A DNA stretch of 64,000 bases from Sulfurimonas sp. RIFOXYD12_FULL_33_39 (GCA_001829785.1 MICF01000001.1:186001-250000); one strand, 5' to 3'. Positions 35,702 through 46,444 are shown, counted from the first letter of the stretch. Notes: generated from the sequence alone by a model not told the origin. Program-made: numbers and translations.

Positions 35702-36892
35702 TTGAAAAGAACAATATTTTATTCATGGCAATCTGATTTACCAAATAATACAAATTGGACTTTTATCGAAGATAGTATTGTTTTATCTACAAAAGAGCTC
35801 AAAAAAAACAAGCCTATTTCTATTAATATAAATGTTGATAGAGCAACAAGAGAAGATACAGGTTCTCCTGATATTACAGAATCCATATTTAGCAAAATAA
35901 GTAATAGCAGTGTATTTATTGCTGATATATCAATAGTAAATAATTCAGATGAAAATATTAGAAAAACACCCAACCCAAATGTATTAATTGAACTAGGGTA
36001 TGCGGCAAGAACCTTAGGTTGGGAAAAAATTATTTGTATATATAATACAGATTTTGGGAGCTTTGATGATTTACCATTTGACTTAAGAAATAGAAGAATA
36101 ATGACTTATAGTTTAAATGATAAAGTTAAGCTTGATATTAAAAAAGGTTTATCAAGTCAAATTAAAAAATCTATTATTGAAATGCAATCTAAAGGAATTT
36201 TAACAGATAAAATTTTAGATTTTCTAAAAAAAGAAATCGACCAAGAAATGCTAGCATTATTATCTCACTTGATTAGATTCATTAATAAACAAAGTGAATC
36301 TATTAACTTCTTTGATGAAATAACAGCTTTTTTAAATTATGAAAAAGAGGACATAATAAAAATATTAAAAGATAAAAAAGTAATAGGCTTTTATATACTA
36401 AAAAGTTTTTTTGAGCATGAAAATAAGTTTAATACATTTATTAATCAAGCAATGGGTTCTCAATACTATAATAGAGAAATATTAAATGCACTTATTGACA
36501 TTTATGAGTGGTTTTCTGCATATAGTGATATGTGGACAAAATATTCTTCTGATTTATTTATCAAACTTGATAAAAAAGAAGATAAATTATTTGTAATTCA
36601 TAGTAATCAAGTTTCTCCAGATAATAAACTTGATAAGAGATATTTGCTTATGGAAAAGGTTGGAGAAGAAGGTAAAGGTCGAGTACATGATTTTGGAGAT
36701 TTTTATCCAGGTCATATTGAAAATCTAATCAATTATTATCAATTCAATAATGATTACTTAGATAAGTATGTAGATGCATTAATGATATTAATAAGAAGCT
36801 TGAATAATTGGCTAAATATAACAAACAATGAGATAATCATGGATTTTGTAAAAAACTTTAGAGTTAAAAAAACTGATGGCGATTGGCTGTAA
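35702..36892 (+). CDS. TIR-like nucleotide-binding protein on a cassette
   Basis: A 396-residue protein. Residues 1-160 resemble a TIR-like/nucleotide-binding fold of the type starting FYSWQSDLP, with GSPDITESIFSKISNSSVFIADIS, a conserved NPNVLIELGYAARTLGW stretch (candidate catalytic Glu) and LPFDLRNRR. The rest is helical and unrecognised. Related proteins are often found in defence contexts; NADase or signalling activity is inference. Start is TTG after AAGGA. AT-rich, flanked by 9-bp direct repeats, and its stop lies two bases before an attC-like site. Confidence 0.65.
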   Translation: MKRTIFYSWQSDLPNNTNWTFIEDSIVLSTKELKKNKPISININVDRATREDTGSPDITESIFSKISNSSVFIADISIVNNSDENIRKTPNPNVLIELGYAARTLGWEKIICIYNTDFGSFDDLPFDLRNRRIMTYSLNDKVKLDIKKGLSSQIKKSIIEMQSKGILTDKILDFLKKEIDQEMLALLSHLIRFINKQSESINFFDEITAFLNYEKEDIIKILKDKKVIGFYILKSFFEHENKFNTFINQAMGSQYYNREILNALIDIYEWFSAYSDMWTKYSSDLFIKLDKKEDKLFVIHSNQVSPDNKLDKRYLLMEKVGEEGKGRVHDFGDFYPGHIENLINYYQFNNDYLDKYVDALMILIRSLNNWLNITNNEIIMDFVKNFRVKKTDGDWL

Positions 36893-36893
36893 G

Positions 36894-36961
36894 TCCTAAC
36901 AAGTACTAGGAGAGAAATAAGTAGCCTAGCGGCGACTTATTTCTCAAGACAAACGTTAGGA
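36894..36961 (+). other. attC-like recombination site
   Basis: A 68-bp imperfect palindrome: TCCTAAC (36894-36900) pairs with GTTAGGA (36955-36961) as the outer core sites, and GAGAAATAAGT (36912-36922) pairs perfectly with ACTTATTTCTC (36935-36945) around a 12-base loop, with unpaired bases between the stems. Position right after a stop codon and the GTTAGGA core fit integron attC sites. The terminal purine/pyrimidine positions deviate slightly from RYYYAAC/GTTRRRY. No integrase gene is in the window. Confidence 0.65.
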
Positions 36962-37021
36962 TAATAATGGAACTTTTAGATATTTCCCAGTGGTCAAAAT
37001 TGCACTTTACTACTACTTTGA

Positions 37022-37093
37022 TATAAGCCAAAGTTTGAAACTGTTATGAAAGTTTTAAACTCTTTAGGCGTAAAGCTTCAGGCTACGGCTTAA
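37022..37093 (+). pseudogene. C-terminal fragment of a COG3636/HigA-type antitoxin
   Basis: A 23-codon stretch (KPKFETVMKVLNSLGVKLQA and the stop) matches the usual end of XRE-type addiction-module antidote proteins. An in-frame stop lies directly upstream and no helix-turn-helix part remains, so this is a relic. It lies between the attC-like site and the MazF-type pair. Confidence 0.5.
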
Positions 37094-37102
37094 CGAACAA
37101 AC

Positions 37103-37444
37103 TCAAGTCAAAACTTCATCCAAAAGCTGTTTTACGATTTTCAGCTCTTTTGCACTCAATACACATAATTTTTCTATCAGTCTCTCATTATCGATGGCTC
37201 TGATTTGTGCTATAAGTATGTCTGAGTCCTCTTTGAGGTTTTCTCGTTTGCCAATTCGCATTCTTAGAGGCTGTGCATCTTCTACGAGCGAAGTAGTTAG
37301 CGGTAGGATTACAGTAGTCGGGTAAGAGCTTTCATTTAAATCATCATTTTGTAAAATCAGTACGGGTCTTACTTTACCCACTTCATTGTTTTTCTTTACA
37401 GGATTAAGATTTGCCAGCCAGATTTCACCTCTATAAGCCGTCAT
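37103..37444 (-). CDS. MazF/PemK-type mRNA interferase toxin
   Basis: A 113-residue toxin: YRGEIWLANLNPVKKNNEVGKVRPVLILQND (conserved MazF start), YPTTVILPLTTSL and a LIAQIRAIDNERL stretch. MazF-family toxins cleave mRNA. It overlaps the antitoxin gene by 14 bp, typical of a coupled pair. Confidence 0.9.
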   Translation of the reverse strand: MTAYRGEIWLANLNPVKKNNEVGKVRPVLILQNDDLNESSYPTTVILPLTTSLVEDAQPLRMRIGKRENLKEDSDILIAQIRAIDNERLIEKLCVLSAKELKIVKQLLDEVLT

Positions 37445-37658
37445 TTAGAGTTCCATCTAGCAGTTTTGCTTCTTTGCTATCTGCTTTTAATGTCTTTTCG
37501 ACCGCACTTAACATTCTTTTCTTTTGAGAATTTTCAAAACTTTTGGCATAAAAAGAGATAGCTTCACGAATGACATCACTCTTCTTTTTATGTAGTGACT
37601 TACTAAGAAATTCAAGCTTTTTTTCCAATGATTCATCAAGTCTAACTGTCGCCGTCAT
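37431..37658 (-). CDS. Ribbon-helix-helix antitoxin partner
   Basis: A 75-residue protein starting MTATVRLDESLEKKLEFLSK with KKKSDVIREAI, the ribbon-helix-helix DNA-binding pattern (CopG/Arc type), and a charged C-terminal tail that would wrap the toxin. ATG follows AAAGGA. It precedes and overlaps the MazF-like toxin. Confidence 0.85.
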   Translation of the reverse strand: MTATVRLDESLEKKLEFLSKSLHKKKSDVIREAISFYAKSFENSQKKRMLSAVEKTLKADSKEAKLLDGTLNDGL

Positions 37659-37679
37659 ATTAAATCCTTTTGTATTTTG

Positions 37680-37692
37680 TAATACAGTATTA
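37680..37692 (-). promoter_or_regulatory. Operator palindrome over the antitoxin promoter
   Basis: TAATACAGTATTA, a perfect 6+1+6 palindrome 22 bp upstream of the antitoxin ATG. It overlaps a minus-strand TATAAT at 37689-37694, as expected for toxin-antitoxin autorepression. Confidence 0.5.
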
Positions 37693-37726
37693 TAACATAC
37701 AACAAATAATTAAATTCATATACGAA

Positions 37727-37742
37727 TAGAACACAATATGCA
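37727..37742 (+). promoter_or_regulatory. Sigma-54-like promoter of the clpXP/nifS operon
   Basis: Plus strand TAGAACA-CAAT-ATGCA, exact consensus match, ending 31 bp before the ATG at 37774. Confidence 0.75.
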
Positions 37743-37773
37743 CAAGATGAGTTAAACAATGAAAGGGTATCTT

Positions 37774-38214
37774 ATGAGAATCGCTATTCCGCTTGATAAA
37801 AATATGATGTTTTATAACGAAAACCCATATACTGCGCCGAAATTTGCTATCTATTTTATTGAAGGCAATCACTCAGATATAAGCTTCAAGATTCTCAAGA
37901 TTTTAGACAATCCCAGATATCTTGATGTAAGTGAGGGAGTTGAAGAAATTCAAAAAAAATGCGACTGCAACATAGAGCGTCAAACCGATATGCAGCACAT
38001 CTGTGAACACTACTCGATTCTTGAAACTATCGGCAACTGCAGCTATCTACTGGCTGCAAAGTATTGTCATAATACCTACAAAACACTAAAAAACGGCGGT
38101 ATTAAAATCTTTAAAATCCCCTCTATTATCAAAAAAACTGAAATAGCTATAAAAAATTTTCTTATAGGAGCTTCCTTTGCAAATAAAATTCAAAGCATAC
38201 ATGATGCATCTTGA
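37774..38214 (+). CDS. Cys-rich NifX-like cofactor-binding protein
   Basis: A 146-residue protein that starts MRIAIPLDKNMMFYNENPYTAPKFAIYFIEG, like dinitrogenase iron-molybdenum cofactor (NifX/NafY) domains, and ends with KNGGIKIFKIP as those domains do. A central cysteine cluster (CDCNIE, HICEHY, GNCSYLLAAKYC) is additional. Start at 37774 is preferred (AAAGGG six bases before; the earlier ATG at 37759 would sit at the transcription start). First gene of an operon with SIR2-like, ClpP, ClpX and NifS. Binding of a metal cluster precursor is inferred. Confidence 0.7.
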   Translation: MRIAIPLDKNMMFYNENPYTAPKFAIYFIEGNHSDISFKILKILDNPRYLDVSEGVEEIQKKCDCNIERQTDMQHICEHYSILETIGNCSYLLAAKYCHNTYKTLKNGGIKIFKIPSIIKKTEIAIKNFLIGASFANKIQSIHDAS

Positions 38215-38272
38215 GGACATCGATTACGGCTCACAAAAAATGACAATTACCGACAAAAAAGGATGCCACTAA
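38177..38272 (+). CDS. 31-aa microprotein bridging two nif operon genes
   Basis: A TTG start at 38177 lies six bases after AGGAG, and the 31-codon frame ends with TAA whose last base begins the next gene's ATG (TAATG). It overlaps the end of the NifX-like gene by 38 bp. The product is polar with a single Cys near its end. Tight coupling on both sides suggests it is translated, either as a microprotein or to pass ribosomes to the SIR2-like gene. Confidence 0.5.
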   Translation: MQIKFKAYMMHLEDIDYGSQKMTITDKKGCH

Positions 38273-39102
38273 TGAGTGATGTTATACAAACTATAAAAAA
38301 AGAGTTGAGAAATCATACGACAGTTCCATATTTCGGGCTTGGTATATTTTATAACACAAAAACAAAAGAGGGCGAGCAGATGCCTTATGATTCCGATTCG
38401 ATGATACTTATGATGAATAACAATCGTCCTATGAGCCAAAGGCTTATGTTTGAGTACTCTCGCGCGGCTATGCACCTAGAACAAAGGCGGGGTGTTGATT
38501 ATATAGTTCAACTTACAAACCATATATATACAAAAGATTTTACACCCACACCTTTGCAAAAAGCCATAGTTGACATGTTGCCTAGATATATCATAGACAC
38601 CAACCGCGATTCTAAAATTCAAGAGCTGTTAGCTTACGAACCGCACTCTTTGGTAGTCGGAAAAGCTCGAATTATGGCAGATAAAAACCGCTATGAAGTA
38701 TATGACTATGACGTAGAAAACAAAAAATATTTTTTAGTTGACGACGAAGTGCTAGATGATGCCAAAAAAATTCTATTTAAACCGATGGGTTCAACTCTGC
38801 CTGAGCCAATTTTCATAATTTCAGATGCAGACTACGTTGACTGGCTAACAGAAGCCATGGGCGGATTTGCACTGCCACCCATACTTAAAACTTACAGAAA
38901 AACAAAAAAGTACCTTTTTTTAGGCACTTCGTTTGACAGAGACACCGACAGAATGGTAGCCAACGAACTTACGTTGAACTTGGAAGGCGGTTATGTAATT
39001 AGTGATAAAAAACTCGGTAAAAAAGAGAAAAACTTTATCGAAAAACATAATCTTGAAGTTTTAAGTATGTCGCTTGAAGAGTTTACTCAAGCATTTATAT
39101 AA
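38272..39102 (+). CDS. SIR2-like domain protein in the nif regulon
   Basis: A 276-residue protein resembling the SIR2_2-type (sirtuin-like, NAD-binding) family: a variable N-terminus, SRAAMHLEQRRGVDYIVQLTNHI, PRYIIDTNRD, and the conserved end KTKKYLFLGTSFDRDTDRM. Classical sirtuin zinc and catalytic motifs are not evident, so deacylase activity is uncertain. ATG at 38272 (AAGGA eight bases upstream) is preferred to 38263, which touches the ribosome site. It precedes clpP by 13 bp in the nif-controlled operon. Confidence 0.65.
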   Translation: MSDVIQTIKKELRNHTTVPYFGLGIFYNTKTKEGEQMPYDSDSMILMMNNNRPMSQRLMFEYSRAAMHLEQRRGVDYIVQLTNHIYTKDFTPTPLQKAIVDMLPRYIIDTNRDSKIQELLAYEPHSLVVGKARIMADKNRYEVYDYDVENKKYFLVDDEVLDDAKKILFKPMGSTLPEPIFIISDADYVDWLTEAMGGFALPPILKTYRKTKKYLFLGTSFDRDTDRMVANELTLNLEGGYVISDKKLGKKEKNFIEKHNLEVLSMSLEEFTQAFI

Positions 39103-39115
39103 ATAAGGATTTACA

Positions 39116-39711
39116 ATGCCGATGATTCCGACAGTAAAAGACCGCTCACAAAAGGGCGAACGCTATTTTGATCTCTTTTCAAAGCTTATGAATGACCGAG
39201 TTATTATGATAACCGAACCGATTGATGATTATATGATGGGCATAATCGTCTCTCAACTGCTCTATCTTGAAGCTGAGGATTCAGACGAACCGATTCACAT
39301 GTACATTAGTTCTCCCGGCGGTTCCGTTATGGCGGGACTTGCGATTCTTGATACTATGGAGCTTATAAACGCACCTGTTTATACTTATGCCATGGGAATG
39401 GTTGCTTCTATGGCGGCAATTCTTTTTACATGTGGACAAAAGGGTCATAGATATATTATGCCAAATGCCGAAGTTATGATTCATCAGCCACTAGGCGGAG
39501 CTTCAGGGCAGGCAAGCGATATAGAGATTCAAGCAAATCATATTTTAAATCTCAAAAAAAGAGTTTATAAAATTCTTGCAAAGGCAACGGGACAACATGT
39601 TAAAACTATTGAGAAGCAGAGTGATCGTGATAACTATTATGAAGCACGTGAAGCGATTAAATTTGGATTGGCCGACAAATTATTAGAAAAAATCACTAAA
39701 AAGGACGAACA

Positions 39712-39715
<4 letters not shown>
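39116..39715 (+). CDS. clpP: ClpP protease subunit, nif-operon copy
   Basis: A 199-residue ClpP serine protease. The catalytic Ser lies in GMVASMAAILF, His in EVMIHQPLGG and Asp in KQSDRDNYYEA; YISSPGGSVMAGLAI is the oxyanion region. It has the start MPMIP like processed ClpP rather than a long propeptide. It overlaps clpX by four bases. A nif-controlled ClpXP would be additional to the housekeeping copy presumably elsewhere. Confidence 0.92.
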
Positions 39716-42101
<2,386 letters not shown>

Positions 42102-42106
42102 AAGCT

Positions 42107-42490
42107 TTAACAGCATTTAGGCTCTTCTTGAACCTCTTTTTTTACACCGCGCATACTTAATGGGATATCTTCGCGATATTTTTTCTCTCTAAAAGCAGGA
42201 GATTTAACAACACCGTTTTTTTGACTTAGTTTATAAACCTCTTCATTTAAAAAGTGCTTATCAAACTCTTTAGTAAAGGGCATATCCCAAGTTATACAAC
42301 CGATGCTGGGACATATTGCCGCACATTGAGGATTGTCAAAAACTCCGACGCACTCGCTACATTTCTCAGGTTGAACATAGTAACGGCTCTCTCCCGTGGG
42401 ATTACTCATATCATCAACTATCGCATTAAGCGGACAATTTTGTAAACAGGCATCACATGTAATACAGCTTTCGTCAATTATAACAGCCAT
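42107..42490 (-). CDS. Ferredoxin, 4Fe-4S, FdxN-type
   Basis: A 127-residue ferredoxin with two cluster motifs: CITCDACLQNCPLNAI and, after an insertion, CSECVGVFDNPQCAAICPSIG (extended spacing as in nif-type FdxN). A C-terminal extension ends in KCC. Probably a low-potential donor to nitrogenase or to NifB. Its start overlaps the NifX-like gene stop by one base. Confidence 0.85.
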   Translation of the reverse strand: MAVIIDESCITCDACLQNCPLNAIVDDMSNPTGESRYYVQPEKCSECVGVFDNPQCAAICPSIGCITWDMPFTKEFDKHFLNEEVYKLSQKNGVVKSPAFREKKYREDIPLSMRGVKKEVQEEPKCC

Positions 42491-42867
42491 TATGCACTCC
42501 TTATTTGTGCTTTGTGATAAATTCTAAGTAACCAAGGAGCAGGAGCATCTTTTAGCAAATCTTGCAGTTTTAAAATAGCCTCTGCTATATTTTCGCCATC
42601 AGCTACTCTCACGGGATGGATACCCGCACTTTGAATCATCTTTGACGCAGTCGGACCAATCTGATTGCAGTACATGATATCTGCCTCTTTAAGAGTATCA
42701 ATCTTATAGTCTAGCTTCTCTTTTTCCCCCTGCGGCTCTTGTGAAGCATCAATAACTTCCAAAAACTCCGCACTATCTTTTGAGACACGGTAAAGATAAA
42801 ATGATTTAGACCAGCCGAAATGTTGATTTATACACTCTCCATCAGATGATGCAAATGCTACTCTCAT
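42490..42867 (-). CDS. Second NifX-family protein
   Basis: A 125-residue NifX/NafY-type protein: RVAFASSDGECINQHFGWSKSFYLYRVSKDSAEF, an EADIMYCNQIGPTASKMIQSAGIHPV stretch and APAPWLLRIY. It closely parallels the NifX at 21162 and differs mainly by lacking the N-terminal extension. It likely carries a FeMo-co precursor; placement between two ferredoxin genes is notable. Confidence 0.85.
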   Translation of the reverse strand: MRVAFASSDGECINQHFGWSKSFYLYRVSKDSAEFLEVIDASQEPQGEKEKLDYKIDTLKEADIMYCNQIGPTASKMIQSAGIHPVRVADGENIAEAILKLQDLLKDAPAPWLLRIYHKAQIRSA

Positions 42868-42876
42868 AATATTGCC

Positions 42877-43263
42877 TTAAAGAGATACATTTACATGTAA
42901 TTCACGCGACTTCATATCAATCTCTTGAATAAAAGGCTGAGCCTTGATGGAAGGAAGCATTAGACCTTTTTTCTTATGCTCTCTGATTTTATATACATTA
43001 TTATCATTTCCTGACATGTAGTACTCTTCAAAATCGACGGTATAAGGCATATCCCACACGATTGAGCCTTCAGTCGGACAAGCCTCTGCACATCTAGGCA
43101 CATTTGCATGACCTACACACTCTACGCAACTTTCCGCCTTGACGTAAAAACGCTCACCCTTATGCGGGTTTTTTTCATCACTCTCACCTAGTATTGCGGC
43201 AACAGGACACTCGGACGCACAATCACCACAGTTTATACAGTTATCAGTTATCATTACAGCCAT
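42877..43263 (-). CDS. Ferredoxin, 4Fe-4S, FdxN-type
   Basis: A 128-residue ferredoxin closely related to the one at 42107: CINCGDCASECPVAAI and CVECVGHANVPRCAEACPTEGSI, then VWDMPYTVDFEEYY shared with its paralogue. First gene of the operon fdx-nifX-like-fdx behind a sigma-54-like promoter. Likely electron donor in nitrogen fixation. Confidence 0.86.
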   Translation of the reverse strand: MAVMITDNCINCGDCASECPVAAILGESDEKNPHKGERFYVKAESCVECVGHANVPRCAEACPTEGSIVWDMPYTVDFEEYYMSGNDNNVYKIREHKKKGLMLPSIKAQPFIQEIDMKSRELHVNVSL

Positions 43264-43296
43264 TTTTTTCTCCTAATATAAGTTCAATAATCAATT

Positions 43297-43312
43297 TGCA
43301 TCTTCTGTTCTA
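43297..43312 (-). promoter_or_regulatory. Sigma-54-like promoter of the ferredoxin operon
   Basis: Minus strand TAGAACA-GAAG-ATGCA, exact consensus match, 33 bp upstream of the ferredoxin ATG. Confidence 0.76.
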
Positions 43313-43358
43313 GAAAATTATTCTAAGCAATCTTTTTTTCTGCACTCTTACCACTGTG

Positions 43359-43778
43359 TTACATCAGATATAAAACAACATTTTTATCAATCAGTCTCTC
43401 AAAATGATTTAGTAACATGTCCGCCGTTGAAGTTGAGCCTAAGTGACATCCCGAACATGAACCTATATAATTCAACCATATTTGAGGGTTTTCCCCCGAA
43501 ATATAGTTTACAAGTTTTACTCCTCCTCCATCGCTTAAGAGAACCGGGCTTATCTTAGTGTCTATTAAGTCTTGAATTAACTTTTTTTGGGCAAAATCAC
43601 TAAGCAGATAAAAAGATTCGTTTTTAGCCCCTCCTATTGATGAGTTGCTTACATAAGTAATAATTGATTGGGCTTGAACATTATTGTTGTGAGCCGCTGC
43701 AATCAAGTATCGCATAGCTTCCAAAATATTTCCGTCTTCTTTATAAAGCATCCCTGTTTTTAGTTGAACATTACTCAT
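43359..43778 (-). CDS. Nfu-domain protein with repeat-like N-terminus
   Basis: A 139-residue protein. The C-terminal half is an Nfu Fe-S carrier domain (LSDGGGVKLVNYI ... YIGSCSGCHLGSTSTADML, CxxC ligands). The N-terminal half (LYKEDGNILEAMRYLIAAAHNNNVQAQ) resembles Sel1/TPR-like helices. Start at 43778 (AGGAAA upstream) replaces a longer frame to 43817, which overlaps the promoter -12 element. Probably delivers clusters to nitrogenase proteins. Confidence 0.8.
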   Translation of the reverse strand: MSNVQLKTGMLYKEDGNILEAMRYLIAAAHNNNVQAQSIITYVSNSSIGGAKNESFYLLSDFAQKKLIQDLIDTKISPVLLSDGGGVKLVNYISGENPQIWLNYIGSCSGCHLGSTSTADMLLNHFERLIDKNVVLYLM

Positions 43779-43812
43779 ACTCTTTTCCTTTATATATCTT
43801 TTGTCTAAAATA

Positions 43813-43828
43813 TGCATTTAATATTCTA
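43813..43828 (-). promoter_or_regulatory. Sigma-54-like promoter of the nfu gene
   Basis: Minus strand TAGAATA-TTAA-ATGCA, one change from the consensus, 34 bp upstream of the chosen nfu start. Confidence 0.68.
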
Positions 43829-43863
43829 GAATCCAAAACGACACTAAATAAAGATATTTATGG

Positions 43864-43869
43864 TACAAT
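43864..43869 (+). promoter_or_regulatory. Predicted -10 box of rpsU
   Basis: TACAAT 36 bp before the rpsU ATG in an AT-rich gap; no clear -35. Confidence 0.45.
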
Positions 43870-43905
43870 TCCAGTTCAAATTTTACAGAAAGTGGGTGAT
43901 GTGAT

Positions 43906-44118
43906 ATGCCAGGTATAGTACTACGCAGTGATGACAATTTTGATGCATCTTACCGTCGTTTCAAAAAGCAGACTGACCGTAACTTAATCGTTACTGAAGC
44001 TCGTGCTCGTCGTTTCCATGAAACGAAAACTGAAAAACGTAAGAAGTTTTTAATTGCATCTCGTAAGAAAATGCTTAAACGTCTTTATATGATGAGACGT
44101 TACGAATCACGCCTATAG
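43906..44118 (+). CDS. rpsU: Ribosomal protein bS21
   Basis: A 70-residue, strongly basic bS21 (small-subunit protein): [33 protein letters not shown] and a lysine/arginine-rich end with [10 protein letters not shown]. It marks the right edge of the nif region. Confidence 0.96.
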   Translation: MPGIVLRSDDNFDASYRRFKKQTDRNLIVTEARARRFHETKTEKRKKFLIASRKKMLKRLYMMRRYESRL

Positions 44119-44138
44119 TATAAGCCTTCGGGCTTATA
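44119..44138 (+). terminator. rpsU terminator hairpin
   Basis: TATAAGCC-TTCG-GGCTTATA: an 8-bp stem with a stable TTCG loop immediately after the rpsU stop. No T-run follows. Confidence 0.7.
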
Positions 44139-44172
44139 ACTACATTTATCTTCAATCAAAATATTACTTTTA

Positions 44173-45270
44173 CTATAATTTCCCGTACATCTCGTTATAA
44201 AACGACAAAGCGTATCTATCGCTCATAGAAGCTATATAATCAGCTATTACCCTATGTTTTTTTCTGCTCTCTAGTTGATTATAATAAAATTTCGGCATCA
44301 TTTTGGGTTCTTCGTTAAGTCCTTTGTAAAGTCCTTTAATCGCCTGTTTACCGGCATACATCTTTACCATGATATCTTTATGCTGATATAGTTTGTTAAA
44401 TAACAGTTTTTTAAGCTTTTTTAACTCTGTTTCAAGTTTTTTATCAAAACCGACAGGGATATCTGTTTTACAATCTATCGTTGCGCAAAGTATCCTCTCA
44501 TTTTTAATCATATCTTTAGAGTAGGCTATAAGCGAATAGACCAGATGATTAATTAGATGTGAAACAAAACGGTATCTAAACATCTCGTCTTCGCTCTCGG
44601 ATATCCCTTCATCTTTAACTTTTTGCAAAATCTCTCTTATAAGTTCGCTCTCTTTTAAATCATCAAAATTTATTAAGCCGGAATTTACCCCATCATCTAT
44701 ATCATGAGTTATATATGCTATCTCGTCGGCTCTATCAACTATCATCGCTTCTATGCTTGGATGAGTATCAAAATTAAATTGTTCATCTATTATAGACGGG
44801 AGAAAACTTTTTTTATATGGATATGAGTGTTTAAGTATCCCCTCAAGTGTCGCAAAGGTAAGATTTAAGCCGTTAAACCCGTTATAACGTTTTTCAAGCG
44901 AAGAGACGACTCTAAAGCTCTGAAAATTGTGTTCAAAACCATTTTTATGTCCATCTTCTTTTAAACACTCATCAAGCGCATCGCCGCCAATATGACCAAA
45001 AGGAGTATGACCCAAATCATGTGAAAGCGCAATTGCTTCCGCCAAAGATTCGTTTAACCCTAAGTGAGAAGTTATAGAACGAGCTATTTGAGAGACTTCT
45101 ATGGAGTGTGTCAGACGTGTACGAAAAAAATCACCCTCTTGATTTAAAAATACCTGCGTTTTATACTCAAGTTTTCTAAAACTCCCCGAGTGGATTATCC
45201 TGTCTCTGTCCCTTGCATAAGGATTTCTAAAATCTTCATCTATTTTGTAAAATCTGTCATGTGGTTGCAT
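44173..45270 (-). CDS. dgt: Deoxyguanosinetriphosphate triphosphohydrolase-like HD protein
   Basis: A 365-residue HD-domain dNTPase (Dgt family) that hydrolyses dNTPs. It has RDRDRIIHSGSFRKLEYKTQVF, LTHSIEVSQIARSI, the HD pair in ALSHDLGHTPFGHIGGDALDE, and VDRADEIAYITHDIDDG. Ten bp separate it from the upstream GGDEF gene. Confidence 0.92.
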   Translation of the reverse strand: MQPHDRFYKIDEDFRNPYARDRDRIIHSGSFRKLEYKTQVFLNQEGDFFRTRLTHSIEVSQIARSITSHLGLNESLAEAIALSHDLGHTPFGHIGGDALDECLKEDGHKNGFEHNFQSFRVVSSLEKRYNGFNGLNLTFATLEGILKHSYPYKKSFLPSIIDEQFNFDTHPSIEAMIVDRADEIAYITHDIDDGVNSGLINFDDLKESELIREILQKVKDEGISESEDEMFRYRFVSHLINHLVYSLIAYSKDMIKNERILCATIDCKTDIPVGFDKKLETELKKLKKLLFNKLYQHKDIMVKMYAGKQAIKGLYKGLNEEPKMMPKFYYNQLESRKKHRVIADYIASMSDRYALSFYNEMYGKL

Positions 45271-45280
45271 TATTTGCCTT

Positions 45281-46444
45281 TTATGCTTTTACTACTTGGT
45301 TTCTTCCCGCTTTTTTAGCCTTATAAAGAGCATTATCCGCTCTTTTCATAACTGCAAACGGGTCTTTGTCTTGAGAGCTTCTTTGTACTACGCCGGATGA
45401 GATATTTATATATATGGTTTTCTGACTTGACTTATTTCTTACGCTAAAAGGGCTTTTTGCTATAGTCTCTCTTAAGATATCCGTGTGTTTGTATGATTCA
45501 TCCGCGTCACGTGAAGGAAAAAGTAAAACAAACTCCTCTCCGCCGTATCTGTAAGCTTTTCCGCCTCCGCTAACGTTTGCCAGTTTTGAAGCTACCATCT
45601 TTAAAACCTCATCGCCGGTATCATGTCCGTAAGTATCGTTAAACTTTTTAAAGTGGTCTATATCTATCATTGCAAGCGAATACTTCATGCCCAACTTTGC
45701 CATATCCTCTACTAATGCTCTTCTTCCCGGTAAAGACGTAAGCTCATCGTAAAATGCCAAACGATAGGACTCGCGTATAAGCAAAATAAAGATAATAACA
45801 CCTATAGCCAATAGCGAAAGTTTGTTAGCATATGGTGTTTTTATAAAATATAGTCCCGCATAAAAAGTCAGTGTTATAACTAAAAATGAGCTGTTATACA
45901 ACATGTATCTATTAAACACCACCAAAAATGTCATTGCAATAAGTACAAATATACCTATCACTACGGATATATCTTCAAGCGGATAAAAAGAACTCGCAAA
46001 AATTTTCATCTTTAAAAGAGCGATTAACTCATCATTTGGATAAAAAACAAAATATAAAACTACAACTATTTCAAGCACAAAAAAGATAATTTTTATAATA
46101 CCCCAAATTGAGAAAAGTCCTCTCTCTTTGAGAGATAAAAATATGAGAAAATGTAGCGGAAATAGCATAGAGACATATAAAAAGAGATTTGTCGCCCTCT
46201 TTGCATCCAAATACTCAAACCCTAACGGCATTAATAAAAGAGGAGTAATTACGAATATAAATCTATTTCGGTTAAAGTGCCATGAAACCCATAATATAAG
46301 TGCGCTGATAGCATAAAAGAGGTAGGGAACGAGATTGAATATAATTTTTGGTATTTTTGCTTCATTAAATACCATTAGCGCAAACATAAAAGAGATAAAA
46401 AGGGGTATTGCTATATTAATAGCTATTGATTTTGAAGAGTTCAT
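45281..46444 (-). CDS. Membrane diguanylate cyclase
   Basis: A 387-residue protein with about seven or eight hydrophobic helices in residues 1-215, then a GGDEF domain (DELTSLPGRRALVEDM, DIDHFKKFNDTYGHDTGDEVLK, YRYGGEEFVLLFP). The intact GGEEF signature predicts c-di-GMP synthesis. There is no EAL domain. The membrane part has no recognised sensory motif. Confidence 0.9.
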   Translation of the reverse strand: MNSSKSIAINIAIPLFISFMFALMVFNEAKIPKIIFNLVPYLFYAISALILWVSWHFNRNRFIFVITPLLLMPLGFEYLDAKRATNLFLYVSMLFPLHFLIFLSLKERGLFSIWGIIKIIFFVLEIVVVLYFVFYPNDELIALLKMKIFASSFYPLEDISVVIGIFVLIAMTFLVVFNRYMLYNSSFLVITLTFYAGLYFIKTPYANKLSLLAIGVIIFILLIRESYRLAFYDELTSLPGRRALVEDMAKLGMKYSLAMIDIDHFKKFNDTYGHDTGDEVLKMVASKLANVSGGGKAYRYGGEEFVLLFPSRDADESYKHTDILRETIAKSPFSVRNKSSQKTIYINISSGVVQRSSQDKDPFAVMKRADNALYKAKKAGRNQVVKA

